DNA of 53,552 nt from a bacterium D16-50 (GCA_003612485.1 RAZA01000030.1:1-53552), one strand, 5' to 3'; shown: positions 23,585 through 31,935, numbered from the stretch's first letter. Made by a program: numbers and translations. Notes: a model not told the origin generated them from the letters alone.

Positions 23585-24424
23585 TTACAGCCCCATCATC
23601 TCACGCACAACCCGGTCTGCCATCTTCACTGCCCCTACAAGCACGAGCATATTGAAAATCAGCTCCCCGATATAACTCCATACCATTGTGACTGCCGCCG
23701 CATCCGGATCGACTGCGGGCGGGGACGCCGCAAACAGCGAAAATATGATGCAGGCAAGCACGATAATCGCCCCTTCTAAGCATACCGCCGCATAGGACTT
23801 GATAAAACTTTTCCCTACGTTCTGTGACGGCTCCCCGGCAAAAGTCGATAAGGGAATGGGCGCAATCGCTGTGTAAAGGTACAGTCGGAAAAACCGCCCG
23901 TACACGCTCATTATCATAATAAAGCTCAACACCGTGATAAACAGCCCGCCGATTAACGTCACCGCCCACAAGGGGATACTCTCGAAAAAGCCGCAGTCCT
24001 CCACTGCCTCCACAATCTCATTTGGCAATACGGTCTGCTGTGCGGCTCCAAAGCCTGCGGTTCGCATAATCGTGCTGACTATCCCCTGCACGATATTGAA
24101 TAACGCCATCATCAGCTCCAGCCCGTGGGATATGACGCCCTTTGCTATGGCAAAGCGGACAAACAGCTTTAATGCGTGTTCCGGCTTTTTCACTTCCACA
24201 AAGCTGCCGCACGTCTTTACCACGCCGACAACAAAGAACAGCACCAAAAGGGCATAGGCTACCGCCTGCAACGCCCCGTGGATGTTCACAATCGCGCTCC
24301 AGATTCCTCCTCCCTTAAACTGTTCCGGGGACTGCGTGAGAAGCTGCCATATCTCCGCCAGTTTTTCATTCCATGTTTCCAGTGCATTGACTAAGTTCTG
24401 CACTACCCAGTTATCTGAATCCAC
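23585..24424 (-). CDS. VirB6/TrbL-like channel protein
   Basis: 279 residues from GTG 24424 behind GAGG. About six membrane helices with the conserved SMI-type segments (ALLVLFFVVGVVKTCGSF, LWAVTLIGGLFITVLSFIMIMSVYGRFFRL cut by a loop, then YLYTAIAPIPLSTFAGE). GKSFIKSYAAVCLEGAIIV is characteristic of this family in CTn elements. It forms part of the inner-membrane pore of the conjugation system. It follows Maff2 after a hairpin. Confidence 0.92.
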   Translation of the reverse strand: MDSDNWVVQNLVNALETWNEKLAEIWQLLTQSPEQFKGGGIWSAIVNIHGALQAVAYALLVLFFVVGVVKTCGSFVEVKKPEHALKLFVRFAIAKGVISHGLELMMALFNIVQGIVSTIMRTAGFGAAQQTVLPNEIVEAVEDCGFFESIPLWAVTLIGGLFITVLSFIMIMSVYGRFFRLYLYTAIAPIPLSTFAGEPSQNVGKSFIKSYAAVCLEGAIIVLACIIFSLFAASPPAVDPDAAAVTMVWSYIGELIFNMLVLVGAVKMADRVVREMMGL

Positions 24425-24449
24425 TCATTTCACCTCGCTTCTGGATTTT

Positions 24450-24481
24450 GCAGAGGGGCCTGCCAACGCCTGCCCCTCTGC
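24450..24481. other. 10-bp perfect hairpin between Maff2 and virB6
   Basis: GCAGAGGGGC (24450-24459) pairs with GCCCCTCTGC (24472-24481). On the minus strand it is followed by AAAATCC, not a T-run, so it more likely protects the short upstream Maff2 message from 3' decay, or partly attenuates transcription, than ends it fully. Confidence 0.5.
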
Positions 24482-24517
24482 CGTTGCTCTTTTTACATGG
24501 TGTTCCGACAGCCTCCA

Positions 24518-24862
24518 TCAGCCAGTGATAAGGGTTAAGATTTCCTTTGCAAAGGTAATGATGACGCCGCCCGCAAGGGTTAAGAACCCGTTGGAACGCT
24601 GGCTCGGATCGTGGGACTGCAAAGACAATCCAACCTGCACGATGCCCCAACCCAACAAGATTAAGCCCACTGCACGGATTAAGCCGAAAATAAAATCAGA
24701 CAGGTTGTTGATGACCGTAAGCGGATCGCCCGCCGCATACACCGTTGTTGCCCCGGCTGTCATCATAAGCACCAATGCGGCGTACACCGCCATCGCCCGC
24801 TTTGTCTTTCTGCCCATCGGCTGTCTGCTGGTTTCCTTGCTGTTCTCGTTTTTCTTCATCAT
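24518..24862 (-). CDS. Maff2-family mobile element membrane protein
   Basis: 114 residues. A first hydrophobic segment with a signal-peptide look (MAVYAALVLMMTAGATTVYA, cleavage plausible after AYA-type site) is followed by the family signature DPLTVINNLSDFIFGLIRAV, GWGIVQVGLSLQSHDPSQR and a second helix FLTLAGGVIITFAKEILTLI. Maff2 has the size and layout of VirB2-type pilins and sits between the coupling protein and VirB6 in Tn1549-type elements; a pilin-like role is inferred. Starts behind GGAGG at 24862 or 24859. Confidence 0.9.
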   Translation of the reverse strand: MMKKNENSKETSRQPMGRKTKRAMAVYAALVLMMTAGATTVYAAGDPLTVINNLSDFIFGLIRAVGLILLGWGIVQVGLSLQSHDPSQRSNGFLTLAGGVIITFAKEILTLITG

Positions 24863-24900
24863 TGTTCTGTTTCCTCCTTGTTTTGAGATTGGTTTTTAAT

Positions 24901-24977
24901 CAGTTGCGCCCCGGCGTAACTGGCGCCGATTTCACCGCTTGCGTTCCCCTGTGAAATCGTGCGCCTCTGCCAGAGGC
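24901..24977 (-). other. three consecutive hairpins in the Maff2 leader
   Basis: Between the coupling-protein stop and Maff2 start: CAGTTGCGCC/GGCGTAACTG (24901-24922, 10 bp with one wobble), GATTTCAC/GTGAAATC (24928-24958, 8 bp), GCCTC/GAGGC (24963-24977). None has a T-run. They would fold at the 5' end of the Maff2 message after processing. Confidence 0.45.
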
Positions 24978-24982
24978 TTGTT

Positions 24983-26785
24983 TCAGTGGCTTTCCGCCGC
25001 TGAAACAATAGCCTCTAAATCCTCCTCGGATAAAAGCTCATAGGAATCGGTTCCCGCCTGCTCCTGCGACACTTCGCCCTCCAGACTGTCCCCCAATGCA
25101 ATGCTGCCCACCGCCTGCGTCACTTCCCCGTGGCGGTAGGATTTCCCTTTCCCGTCCGTGGACAGTGCCACGTTGGGGTGTTTCAGTATATCGAATTTTT
25201 CATCCATTACCGGGCGTTCCCCACGGATAAAAAGAAGCGCATAGCGGTTGTCCAGCATACGCACTTCATCCGGCGTCAAAAGCTCACGCCCCGATATTTG
25301 GTAGTTTGTGGAATAGTTGCCCGAATGCCCGGTTGACTTCCCGTAAGTGTTCATATCAATCGTGGCTTTCCCCAGCAGCTCGCTGACGTACTTATGGGTT
25401 CCCTGCTCGTTGCCGCCCAGATATAAAAACTGGTCGCAGTTGCCCACAATGCTTTCCCACTGCTTCTCAAACAGTGCCTTTAGCTGCGCCATGTTTTGCA
25501 GTATGATGGACACGCTGACTTCCCTCGACCGCATGACGGACAGGATTTTGTCAAAATCATCAGGCAAACTGACGTTCGCAAATTCATCCATCAAAAAATG
25601 CACATGGACGGGGAGCCTGCCGCCGTGCTTATGGTCGGCAAGGTAAAATAGCTGCTGGAACAACTGCGTGTACAGAATGGATACCAGAAAGTTGTAGCTG
25701 GTATCGTTGTCAGGTATCAGCGCAAACAACGCCACTTTCTTCTCCCCCAGTGATGACAGGTCTAAATCGTCTGTGGCTGTCAAAGCCGCAAGGCTGGAAA
25801 GATTGAATTTCTCCAACCTCGCCGCAAGCGTGATCTGGATGGATTTCAGTGTTTTCGCACTTCCTGAATGGTAGTCCTTATAATATTTTACTGCGATATG
25901 CTCCGGTTCCCGCATTTCCAGACGTTCAAACAGCTCATCCAACGGGGACTGGTATTCATCGTTGTCCTCCCGGACTTCCCCTGCCCGTAACAGCTCCATC
26001 ACCATCGGGAAATTCTGCTCGTCTTTTGGTGCCTCGTACCTTAAATAAAATATCAGTGCTAAGAGTAACATGGACGCCGCTGTGTCCCAAAAGGGATCGT
26101 TTGACTGGCTCCCTTTCGGGGTGGTTGCCTTAAAAAGATTCGTCACAAGCCGCTGCACGTCGTTGTCATCCTTTAAATACATAAACGGATTATAACAATG
26201 GCTCTTTTCCATGTTGATTAAGTCAAGCACACGCACTTCATACCCTTTTCCCTCCAGAAGATGCCCAGTGTCCCGCAGGTTCTCTCCCTTAGGATCAAGC
26301 ACGACAAAAGACGTGTTCGCCTGCATAAGATTCGGTTTCGCATAAAACCTTGTCTTTCCGGCTCCGCTCCCGCCCACCACGATGGTGAGCAGGTTGCGGC
26401 GGTGCCTCCGGCTGTCATAGCTGATACGCACGTTGGACGTCATAATCTTGTTGGCTCCAAAATCTTTCTCGCTGTACTTCTGGTTGACCGCCCGTGCGTT
26501 GCCCCATGCGGCAGAACCGTGTTCCTCGCCCCTCCGGTAGTTCCTCCGTGTGGATACATAAATGCCAATCCCCATCCCGTATATCAGCAGGAAAATGAGG
26601 ACAGCTCTGAAGCTGTCCCCACATAAGCGGATAGAAAACGGATGGTTCATGGCGTCCGGGAATCCCCGTATAATTTCGGGCAGCCCTCCCGCAAGGTACG
26701 GTGCTGTCAAAAGGGCAAGCCAGACAACGGGAAGGACGCCGAAAGCCGCAAATATCCACGCCGCCTGCTTCTCACCGCTCCTCAT
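24983..26785 (-). CDS. VirD4/TraG-type coupling protein
   Basis: 600 residues from ATG 26785, behind GGGGG and overlapping the upstream gene by 14 bases. Two N-terminal membrane helices (AWIFAAFGVLPVVWLALLTAPYL and FRAVLIFLLIYGMGIGIYV cut by a loop). The cytosolic ATPase has Walker A VGGSGAGKTRFY (about 130-141), SFVVLDPKGENLRDTG and Walker B HFLMDEFANVSLP, then the ring-forming segment EKQWESIVGNCDQFLYLGG. It couples the relaxase-DNA complex to the secretion channel. All motifs intact. Confidence 0.96.
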   Translation of the reverse strand: MRSGEKQAAWIFAAFGVLPVVWLALLTAPYLAGGLPEIIRGFPDAMNHPFSIRLCGDSFRAVLIFLLIYGMGIGIYVSTRRNYRRGEEHGSAAWGNARAVNQKYSEKDFGANKIMTSNVRISYDSRRHRRNLLTIVVGGSGAGKTRFYAKPNLMQANTSFVVLDPKGENLRDTGHLLEGKGYEVRVLDLINMEKSHCYNPFMYLKDDNDVQRLVTNLFKATTPKGSQSNDPFWDTAASMLLLALIFYLRYEAPKDEQNFPMVMELLRAGEVREDNDEYQSPLDELFERLEMREPEHIAVKYYKDYHSGSAKTLKSIQITLAARLEKFNLSSLAALTATDDLDLSSLGEKKVALFALIPDNDTSYNFLVSILYTQLFQQLFYLADHKHGGRLPVHVHFLMDEFANVSLPDDFDKILSVMRSREVSVSIILQNMAQLKALFEKQWESIVGNCDQFLYLGGNEQGTHKYVSELLGKATIDMNTYGKSTGHSGNYSTNYQISGRELLTPDEVRMLDNRYALLFIRGERPVMDEKFDILKHPNVALSTDGKGKSYRHGEVTQAVGSIALGDSLEGEVSQEQAGTDSYELLSEEDLEAIVSAAESH

Positions 26786-26984
26786 GGCATTTGCGCCCCC
26801 TTTTCTCTTTCTCCGGCGGCTCCTCAATCAGCTCGATGACTTTCAGAAGCACATCGTCCACTGCGTCTGTCGGCCTGCCCTCCTTTATCATCTGGTTGCG
26901 CTCGTCTTTCAGGGCATGGAAGATTACGCCGTACTCGTATTTGTCCAGCTCAAGGGTTTTCTTTTCCCCGCTCAAATTCACCAC
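26772..26984 (-). CDS. small conserved ICE protein (70 aa)
   Basis: Very charged, soluble, helical (DKYEYGVIFHALKDERNQMIK, DDVLLKVIELIEEPPEKEKRGR). It lies just before the coupling protein and overlaps its start; the same position is occupied by a similar small protein in other Tn1549-type elements. No function can be assigned. Confidence 0.7.
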   Translation of the reverse strand: MVNLSGEKKTLELDKYEYGVIFHALKDERNQMIKEGRPTDAVDDVLLKVIELIEEPPEKEKRGRKCHEER

Positions 26985-26990
26985 CTCCGT

Positions 26991-27218
26991 CTACCTTTCC
27001 TGTTCTCTGTTCTTTACCTTATAATCCCGGATTGGCATTTCCCCGTATGCGTCAAGCAGGCGGTCAACTTTCTCCGATTCCGCATAAGTGGTTCCACGGT
27101 ACAGCGGGTACGTCACGCCCTCCACGCATACCTTGCCGCCTGTCGGCTCCAGATTGATATGGGATAAAGATTCTTCCGGGAAAAGGTTGAAACTATATCC
27201 TGCTTTCACTGCCCTCAT
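26991..27218 (-). CDS. small conserved ICE protein (75 aa)
   Basis: Overlaps the stop of the ArdC-like gene by ATGA, showing translational coupling. Compact beta-rich sequence (GYSFNLFPEESLSHINLEP, GGKVCVEGVTYPLYRGTTY) followed by a helix and basic tail. No membrane segment. Family not recognised. Confidence 0.65.
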   Translation of the reverse strand: MRAVKAGYSFNLFPEESLSHINLEPTGGKVCVEGVTYPLYRGTTYAESEKVDRLLDAYGEMPIRDYKVKNREQER

Positions 27219-28147
27219 CTTGCGTCCTCCCGGTTATGCTGCGCCTGTGGCTGCTGCCTCTGGTTCTGGCTCCGGTTCGGCTCCAGCACTTTCGCCATGC
27301 GGGAAGATATATCGCCCGCTGCGTCACGGATTTTGGACAGCTCCCCACGGACTTCCTGCGGCTCCATGCCCTCGAAAAATTCCGGCGCATGGGTGAAATC
27401 AAACCCCTGCGTGTCCACGCCATATTTTTTGCAGAGCAGGTAGGACGCACAATAGGCGTGGAAGGCGTCCTCGTTGCGGTCGTAATTCTTGTCCCCGTCC
27501 GCAAACCCGGCAAGGGCAAGCTCCGGCGTCACGCTCCGGAAGATTTCCTGTGCGCTCATGCCTTTTCGCACATAAATGCAGCTCTCCTCCGGCTCAAACA
27601 ATGCCCCTTTGTCCTCCGGCATCTGATTCGGCTCCGCCGCAACGATGGCAACGGGCGGGTTGTTCACCACTGCCCGCACAAGCTGTGCGTCCGTGATTTC
27701 CGGCTGCGCCTGCTGTAACCTGTCCCTTGCGTTGGTCTGTGAAATGTCATACACCTTTTTCGCATTGTAATAGGTTCCGGTGCTTCCGTCCTCACGCTCA
27801 TACTCCTTCCCCGGCTCCATAATCAGGATGGGGTTGTTCCGCTCCTGCCTTTTCACATAGGCTCCCTGATCCCGCCAGTAGCCGTAATCGCCAATTTTCT
27901 GTGCCTCCGGCTTCTGCGCCATAATCAGCAGGGCATTGTTTGCGGTGTAGCGGTCAAAGCGGCTCTGCACGTTAAGGTACTGTTGAAACGCTTGCCCGTC
28001 CGTGGCCACCGCCGCCGTCATCTGCTCCGACATTTCATAACAGCGGCTCCGGTTGTTCCTGCTCTCTGCGATAAATGCCGCCACCCGGTCATCCTGCGGC
28101 ACGGCGGATACATTCAGTAAAGAATCAAGGCTGAAATTGTTGTCCAT
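27215..28147 (-). CDS. ArdC-like single-strand DNA-binding protein (310 aa)
   Basis: After MDNNFSLDSLLNVSAV comes QQYLNVQSRFDRYTANNALLI and YWRDQGAYVKRQERNNPILI, the typical opening of the ArdC N-terminal domain, which in other mobile elements binds ssDNA and protects the incoming strand from restriction. The metallopeptidase HExxH of full ArdC is not seen; instead an ELALAGFADGDKNY region and a Gln/Arg-rich tail follow. Starts behind GAGAGG, five bases after PcfB stops. It is probably an anti-restriction or ssDNA-handling protein used in transfer. The call rests on N-terminal similarity only. Confidence 0.78.
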   Translation of the reverse strand: MDNNFSLDSLLNVSAVPQDDRVAAFIAESRNNRSRCYEMSEQMTAAVATDGQAFQQYLNVQSRFDRYTANNALLIMAQKPEAQKIGDYGYWRDQGAYVKRQERNNPILIMEPGKEYEREDGSTGTYYNAKKVYDISQTNARDRLQQAQPEITDAQLVRAVVNNPPVAIVAAEPNQMPEDKGALFEPEESCIYVRKGMSAQEIFRSVTPELALAGFADGDKNYDRNEDAFHAYCASYLLCKKYGVDTQGFDFTHAPEFFEGMEPQEVRGELSKIRDAAGDISSRMAKVLEPNRSQNQRQQPQAQHNREDAR

Positions 28148-28152
28148 ACATC

Positions 28153-29082
28153 TTACCTCTCTTTCGATTTTTTCGGTTTTGTTTTTGTCTGCGGCTGTCT
28201 ATGCTGCAATGGCTTCTGGTTTTTCGCTTTGGTGTCCTTTGCAGGCTCGCTCCGGCTCCCTGCCTCCGCTTCTTTCTTCCTCCCTGCCTGAATCTCTTTC
28301 AGCTCCTCCCGCACGGACGGTTTCTCCGGCGTGGCTGGCTGGTACAGCTTAGAAGTACCCTCTGCGGTTGTCCTTTGCTTCTTTAAGGTAGGCTCGGACT
28401 GACGGGATTTCGCAGTCTTGCCCAAAGAGGGGTTTTTCTGCTGCCCCTCCTCTTTCTGCGTTGGGCTGCCTAAAAGCTCGTCTACCAGTAAATCTTCCTG
28501 TGACTTCCCCGGCCTGTCCTTCTCCGGCTCTGGCTGTGCCTGCGGCTTTCCCGGTGACGGTTTCTCCGGTGATGTTTTTTCCGGTGACGCTTTCTCTTTT
28601 GGCGGTTCCTTCGTTTTCTCCTTTCCGGGAGCCGCCTTTTTCTCCTTCGCCTGCGACTTTTCTTCCCTCGACTTCTGGATTTCCGTCTTAATCTGTGCCG
28701 CCTCCATGACGGACGCAAACTTGAAGCGTTCCACGATACGGTTGATGCGAGGCGCATCTTCCTCCTTCACCATAATGTCCACCATCCCGTCGCTGCTTCC
28801 TTTCGGATCACGGACGGCGCAGTAGAGGATTCCGTACCGCTTCGCCTCCTGCACGAATTTCTTTAAGTCGCTTTCCTTTACGGAAAATACGGTGAGCGGT
28901 TTCCCGGAGCGCACTAAGGTTTCCAGCCTTATCCTGCCTCTGGTCTTTTTCTGCTCCTTTAAGATGGCGTATAAAAGCACTGCAAGCTGCTTTGCCCCCT
29001 CGCCGGAGATTTTTAAGGCCGCTTCCCCCACTTCCATCGACATACGCACCACCTGGTCAGCGGCTTCGCCTGATGTGTTCAT
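28153..29082 (-). CDS. pcfB: PcfB-family transfer protein
   Basis: 309 residues from ATG 29082, behind AAGGAGG, overlapping the relaxase end by 26 bases. The N-terminal 130 residues form the PcfB-like domain (EAALKISGEGAKQLAVLLYA, LVRSGKPLTVFSVKESDL, KRYGILYCAVRDP). The rest is disordered, rich in Lys/Glu/Pro (repeats such as PEKTSPEKPSPGK). PcfB proteins act with the coupling protein in pheromone-plasmid and ICE transfer. The exact role in Tn1549-type elements is not established. Confidence 0.85.
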   Translation of the reverse strand: MNTSGEAADQVVRMSMEVGEAALKISGEGAKQLAVLLYAILKEQKKTRGRIRLETLVRSGKPLTVFSVKESDLKKFVQEAKRYGILYCAVRDPKGSSDGMVDIMVKEEDAPRINRIVERFKFASVMEAAQIKTEIQKSREEKSQAKEKKAAPGKEKTKEPPKEKASPEKTSPEKPSPGKPQAQPEPEKDRPGKSQEDLLVDELLGSPTQKEEGQQKNPSLGKTAKSRQSEPTLKKQRTTAEGTSKLYQPATPEKPSVREELKEIQAGRKKEAEAGSRSEPAKDTKAKNQKPLQHRQPQTKTKPKKSKER

Positions 29083-30538
29083 GGATTGTTCCCTCCTTTT
29101 CCGTGTGGGCGTTCTTTTCCTCCACACTATTTTCCTGCCGCACGGTTTCTAATTTTTCTTTCATCGCGCCGGAACGTGCGGCTATCCCGTCGCAGAGTCC
29201 CACCTCCTTTCGCAGTTCCCCGATCTGCTTTGAAAGACCGGAGATTTCCGCTTTTATTTCTGACAGCTTTTCACTGTCTTTGACGCTGCGGCTCTGATAC
29301 CGCAGGTGTTTCCTTTTGTCCGCAAGCTCCGCCATCTTCCCCTGCAACTCTTCTTTCAATGAAAAAAGCTGCTCCGTGGTATCTATGCGATAATGGCAGA
29401 GCAGCCTTGTTTCCTTTGCAATCTTATCCAGTTTTATCAAGTCCTCCCGGAACATCATGTGTACCTGCTTCGGGCTTACGGGCAGGCGGTTCTTCGGCAG
29501 GATTCCCAACAGATAGCAGTAATGCAGGTACAGGCCACGGAGTCCGCCGATTTTCCTTGCCTTTTGTATATTCCCATGCACTTTTATGACATAGGTTTTC
29601 TTCTCTGGCAGCATGGCAGGCGGCGCAGGCTTTTCTATCTTCTGCGTGAGTATCCGCCTGCGGATGGAATCTAAAGTGTATTCCTCCCCTAAGTTCCTCG
29701 CCAGCTTCATCCCCCGTTCCCTGCCCTCCGCCCGTACCGTGACGTCCTTCCCGAATTTGATGGAATAGCCTTTCTCTTTCAGGTAATGAAAAAACTGCTT
29801 TTCCGTCCTCGCCTTTGCAATGGCTTCGTCCACGTCTGCCTTTATCATCCCCAAATAGGTCGGCCTGCCCTCCTGCTCCGCCCGCCACTCCCCATAATGC
29901 TTTGCTTTCTGTTTTGGGTTCTCTATGACGGACAATCCGTATTCCCGGCATAACCTGTCGGAAGCGTCACGCATATCCCGGTAGTCCTGCTTGCTGCGGT
30001 GATACCTAAGACCGTCCGCAAAGGAAACGGAGTTCACCACGAAATGGTTATGCAGGTGGTGCGTCTTATCTAAGTGGGTAGCGACTATCACCTGAAAGCG
30101 GTTCCCCCACAATTCCTCCGCCAGCTTCACGCCAATCTCATGCGCCATCGCCGGGGTACATTCCCCCGGTGCAAAGGACTGGTAGCCGTGGAACGCCATA
30201 ATGCCCTCGTCCTTCCCGTACCGCTTTTTGACCGCCATCATTTCTGACCGGGCGGTGGTCGGGGCGCAGTTGACGCCGGACACATACTGCTCCATGACCT
30301 TCTCGTTTTCATCATCTATGACATCCTCCGCTGCCTCTGGTTTCCCCCTCTGTCTGGTCTTTTCCGCATTGACCGCATAGGCGATGACATCGGACAGCCC
30401 CTGCGTTTCTGTTTCCTCCATGCCGGACAGCTCCGGCAGCTTTGCGATTTCCGGGCTTTTTGTCTTATCCGGGTTCTGCACATAGATGACGACTTTCCCC
30501 AGCCACCCTTTGACGCTCCAGATAGATGTTGTTGCCAC
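29057..30538 (-). CDS. MOBP-type relaxase (MobA/VirD2-like)
   Basis: 493 residues from GTG 30538, one base after the MobC stop. The N-terminal nuclease domain has GYQSFAPGECTPAMAHEIG, the catalytic histidine cluster HLDKTHHLHNH (about 155-165) and NSVSFADGLRYHRSK; an active Tyr is expected near the start (VVIYVQNPDKT). The C-terminal half is helical with coiled coils (LKEELQGKMAELADKRKHL). It nicks one strand at oriT and pilots it to the recipient. A candidate oriT lies about 530 bases upstream. Its usual accessory proteins MobC and PcfB flank it. Confidence 0.94.
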   Translation of the reverse strand: MATTSIWSVKGWLGKVVIYVQNPDKTKSPEIAKLPELSGMEETETQGLSDVIAYAVNAEKTRQRGKPEAAEDVIDDENEKVMEQYVSGVNCAPTTARSEMMAVKKRYGKDEGIMAFHGYQSFAPGECTPAMAHEIGVKLAEELWGNRFQVIVATHLDKTHHLHNHFVVNSVSFADGLRYHRSKQDYRDMRDASDRLCREYGLSVIENPKQKAKHYGEWRAEQEGRPTYLGMIKADVDEAIAKARTEKQFFHYLKEKGYSIKFGKDVTVRAEGRERGMKLARNLGEEYTLDSIRRRILTQKIEKPAPPAMLPEKKTYVIKVHGNIQKARKIGGLRGLYLHYCYLLGILPKNRLPVSPKQVHMMFREDLIKLDKIAKETRLLCHYRIDTTEQLFSLKEELQGKMAELADKRKHLRYQSRSVKDSEKLSEIKAEISGLSKQIGELRKEVGLCDGIAARSGAMKEKLETVRQENSVEEKNAHTEKEGTIHEHIRRSR

Positions 30539-30539
30539 G

Positions 30540-30962
30540 TCACAGCCCACTCCGCTTGCCGCCTTTATCCCTGACGGGCAAAGGCTTACCGCTTTGTGGC
30601 TGCTCCTTTTCCCCGCAAATCAGGCTTTGCGGGGTTCCCGATTGTTCCGGCAGGACTACCGCCTCGGTAATCAGCCTGACCGCTTCGTCAAACTTCCTCA
30701 TGTCGCTGTCATACCGCTGCACGTCAATCACGTTCAGCGTGTGCGCCTTCTGTGCGATCTGGTTTAAGTTGTTCCCAATCTTATGCAGCTCCCGCATCAT
30801 GGAATAATAGTCGGGCGGCGGAGCCTCCCTCGGCGTCTTTCCCGTGATTGCCTGACGCACATAGGCTTCCTGGCTGATTCCGCTTTTCTTTACCCGCTCC
30901 CTGAATGCCTCCGCCTCCTCTTTGTTCAGGCGGAACAGAAACGGGACGTCCCTCTTTCTCAT
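30540..30962 (-). CDS. mobC: MobC relaxosome accessory protein
   Basis: 140 residues with the MobC pattern: RDVPFLFRLNKEEAEAFRERV (ribbon-helix-helix part), KSGISQEAYVRQAI and the C-terminal LHKIGNNLNQIAQKAH. MobC binds oriT and helps strand opening for the relaxase encoded next. Starts with an ATGA overlap with the small gene upstream. The last 35 residues are basic and Pro/Gly-rich, probably disordered. Confidence 0.9.
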   Translation of the reverse strand: MRKRDVPFLFRLNKEEAEAFRERVKKSGISQEAYVRQAITGKTPREAPPPDYYSMMRELHKIGNNLNQIAQKAHTLNVIDVQRYDSDMRKFDEAVRLITEAVVLPEQSGTPQSLICGEKEQPQSGKPLPVRDKGGKRSGL

Positions 30963-31069
30963 CTGCCTACCTCCGTATCTCCCCCGTGCAGGCGGTTAAT
31001 CTGCAACAGGCACATCATCACCACGCCCACCATGCCGCCTACAAAAGTTCCAGTTAAAAATGCCAACAT
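30959..31069 (-). CDS. DUF3789-type mini membrane protein (36 aa)
   Basis: ATG 31069 after GTGGAG, reading MLAFLTGTFVGGMVGVVMMC and ending in a short charged tail (INRLHGGDTEVGR); its TGA overlaps the MobC ATG. A single glycine-rich membrane helix and this position match small proteins annotated as DUF3789 in Clostridial ICEs (from memory). Function unknown. Confidence 0.7.
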   Translation of the reverse strand: MLAFLTGTFVGGMVGVVMMCLLQINRLHGGDTEVGR

Positions 31070-31237
31070 ACTGCTCCACTCACCTTTCCGTCATGGTGCG
31101 CTTTCACCATGCAACTTATCATGTCTGGCGGAACCTCCCGGCTCCGCTAAAAAGGGGTATTAGGGGATTTTCCCCTAACAAGCTGCCTTCGGGTTGCCGC
31201 ATGGCAATCCAAAGGCGTTGCTTGCTGGTATTGTGTA
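31070..31237. other. oriT: candidate origin of transfer (oriT)
   Basis: This 168-base non-coding gap immediately precedes the mobC-relaxase genes and contains three clean inverted repeats. They are CATGGTG/CACCATG (31092-31111), TTAGGGGA/TCCCCTAA with a 3-base loop (31160-31178), and a 14-position stem GCCTTCGGGTTGCC/GGCAATCCAAAGGC (31185-31216, one mismatch, one wobble). GTTGCTTGCTGG follows. Dense inverted repeats beside mob genes are the usual form of oriT. The nick site cannot be fixed by eye. Confidence 0.55.
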
Positions 31238-31723
31238 TCACCCCTGCGGCTGCGTACCGCCTTTTGTTTTGGTATCATTACCCGCCGAAAACAGATGCTT
31301 CCCCGGCTGCTGCTCCTTAATCGGATGGGTGCAGCACGCACATTCCGGACAGCAATGCCCACACTCTATGCACTCCTGCCCGCAGTCCCCGGACTCCTTC
31401 GCCTCACACCTGCCGCACACTTTGCAATGGTTCACGCACTCCTGACAGCGGTTTTCCGGATCATCCCGCATACATTTCCCATCCATCGGGCAGGAATACG
31501 GGCATCCCTCACATCCCTCCGGGTATGCGTTACAGCCGCTTTCTTTTCCGTCCGCCGCTTTCGCAAGGACGGAAATATCCGTCACGTCCCGGTTGGAAAA
31601 ATCTAAGAGATTGGTTTCGCTGTATATCTTTTCCACCATCTGTGCGGCGGCTTCCGCACTCTCCGCTGAGATTTTCACCCTCTTTTCCGAGATGGCAACC
31701 AGCGTCATTTCATACTGCCTCAT
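31238..31723 (-). CDS. DpnD/PcfM-like protein with cysteine-rich tail (161 aa)
   Basis: Start ATG 31723 (MRQYEMTLVAISEKRVKISA), behind GGAGG. Residues 1-55 resemble the DpnD/PcfM fold of the gene just upstream (strand, then AESAEAAAQMVEKIY helix, then LLDFSNRDV). The next 75 residues hold 18 cysteines in CxxC-rich spacing (EGCEGCPYSC, CQECVNHCKVCGRC, CIECGHCCPECACC), followed by a polar tail. It looks like a metal-binding (zinc or Fe-S cluster) module fused to a PcfM-like domain. It lies just upstream of the candidate oriT. Whether it binds DNA or senses redox is unknown. Confidence 0.78.
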   Translation of the reverse strand: MRQYEMTLVAISEKRVKISAESAEAAAQMVEKIYSETNLLDFSNRDVTDISVLAKAADGKESGCNAYPEGCEGCPYSCPMDGKCMRDDPENRCQECVNHCKVCGRCEAKESGDCGQECIECGHCCPECACCTHPIKEQQPGKHLFSAGNDTKTKGGTQPQG

Positions 31724-31740
31724 GGCAAACGCCTCCTTTC

Positions 31741-31935
31741 CTACCGCCCTATGCCTTTGTCCCGGACGCACTCTTTCGCCTTAAAATCAGCCCCCACAAA
31801 ATGGTCTGCGTCCAGAATATACTGGCTTCTGTTCCAGTTATCCTCTGCTGTCTGCTCCGCTTCCGCAAGGCTCTCCGCCTCAATGGGTACAGTCATTTGC
31901 AGGGTTTCCGTAATCGTTACGTCATACGTTTTCAT
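31741..31935 (-). CDS. DpnD/PcfM-family small protein (64 aa)
   Basis: MKTYDVTITETLQMTVPIEA, then EAEQTAEDNWNRSQYILDADH and FVGADFKAKE: the beta-beta-helix-strand pattern of DpnD/PcfM. Members occur with DpnI-type restriction loci and pheromone plasmids; the function is not known. ATGA overlap with the TOPRIM gene upstream; the related cysteine-rich gene follows 17 bases later. Confidence 0.8.
   Translation of the reverse strand: MKTYDVTITETLQMTVPIEAESLAEAEQTAEDNWNRSQYILDADHFVGADFKAKECVRDKGIGR

Noticed and set aside
28418..28825. Plus-strand frame rich in Ser/Gly/Phe
   Set aside because: Antisense of the Pro/Lys/Glu repeats in PcfB.
29424..29951. 175-codon minus-strand frame inside the relaxase gene
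   Set aside because: Biased Gly/Arg/Ala composition, no ribosome binding site and no recognisable motif, unlike the nested TnpV frame.
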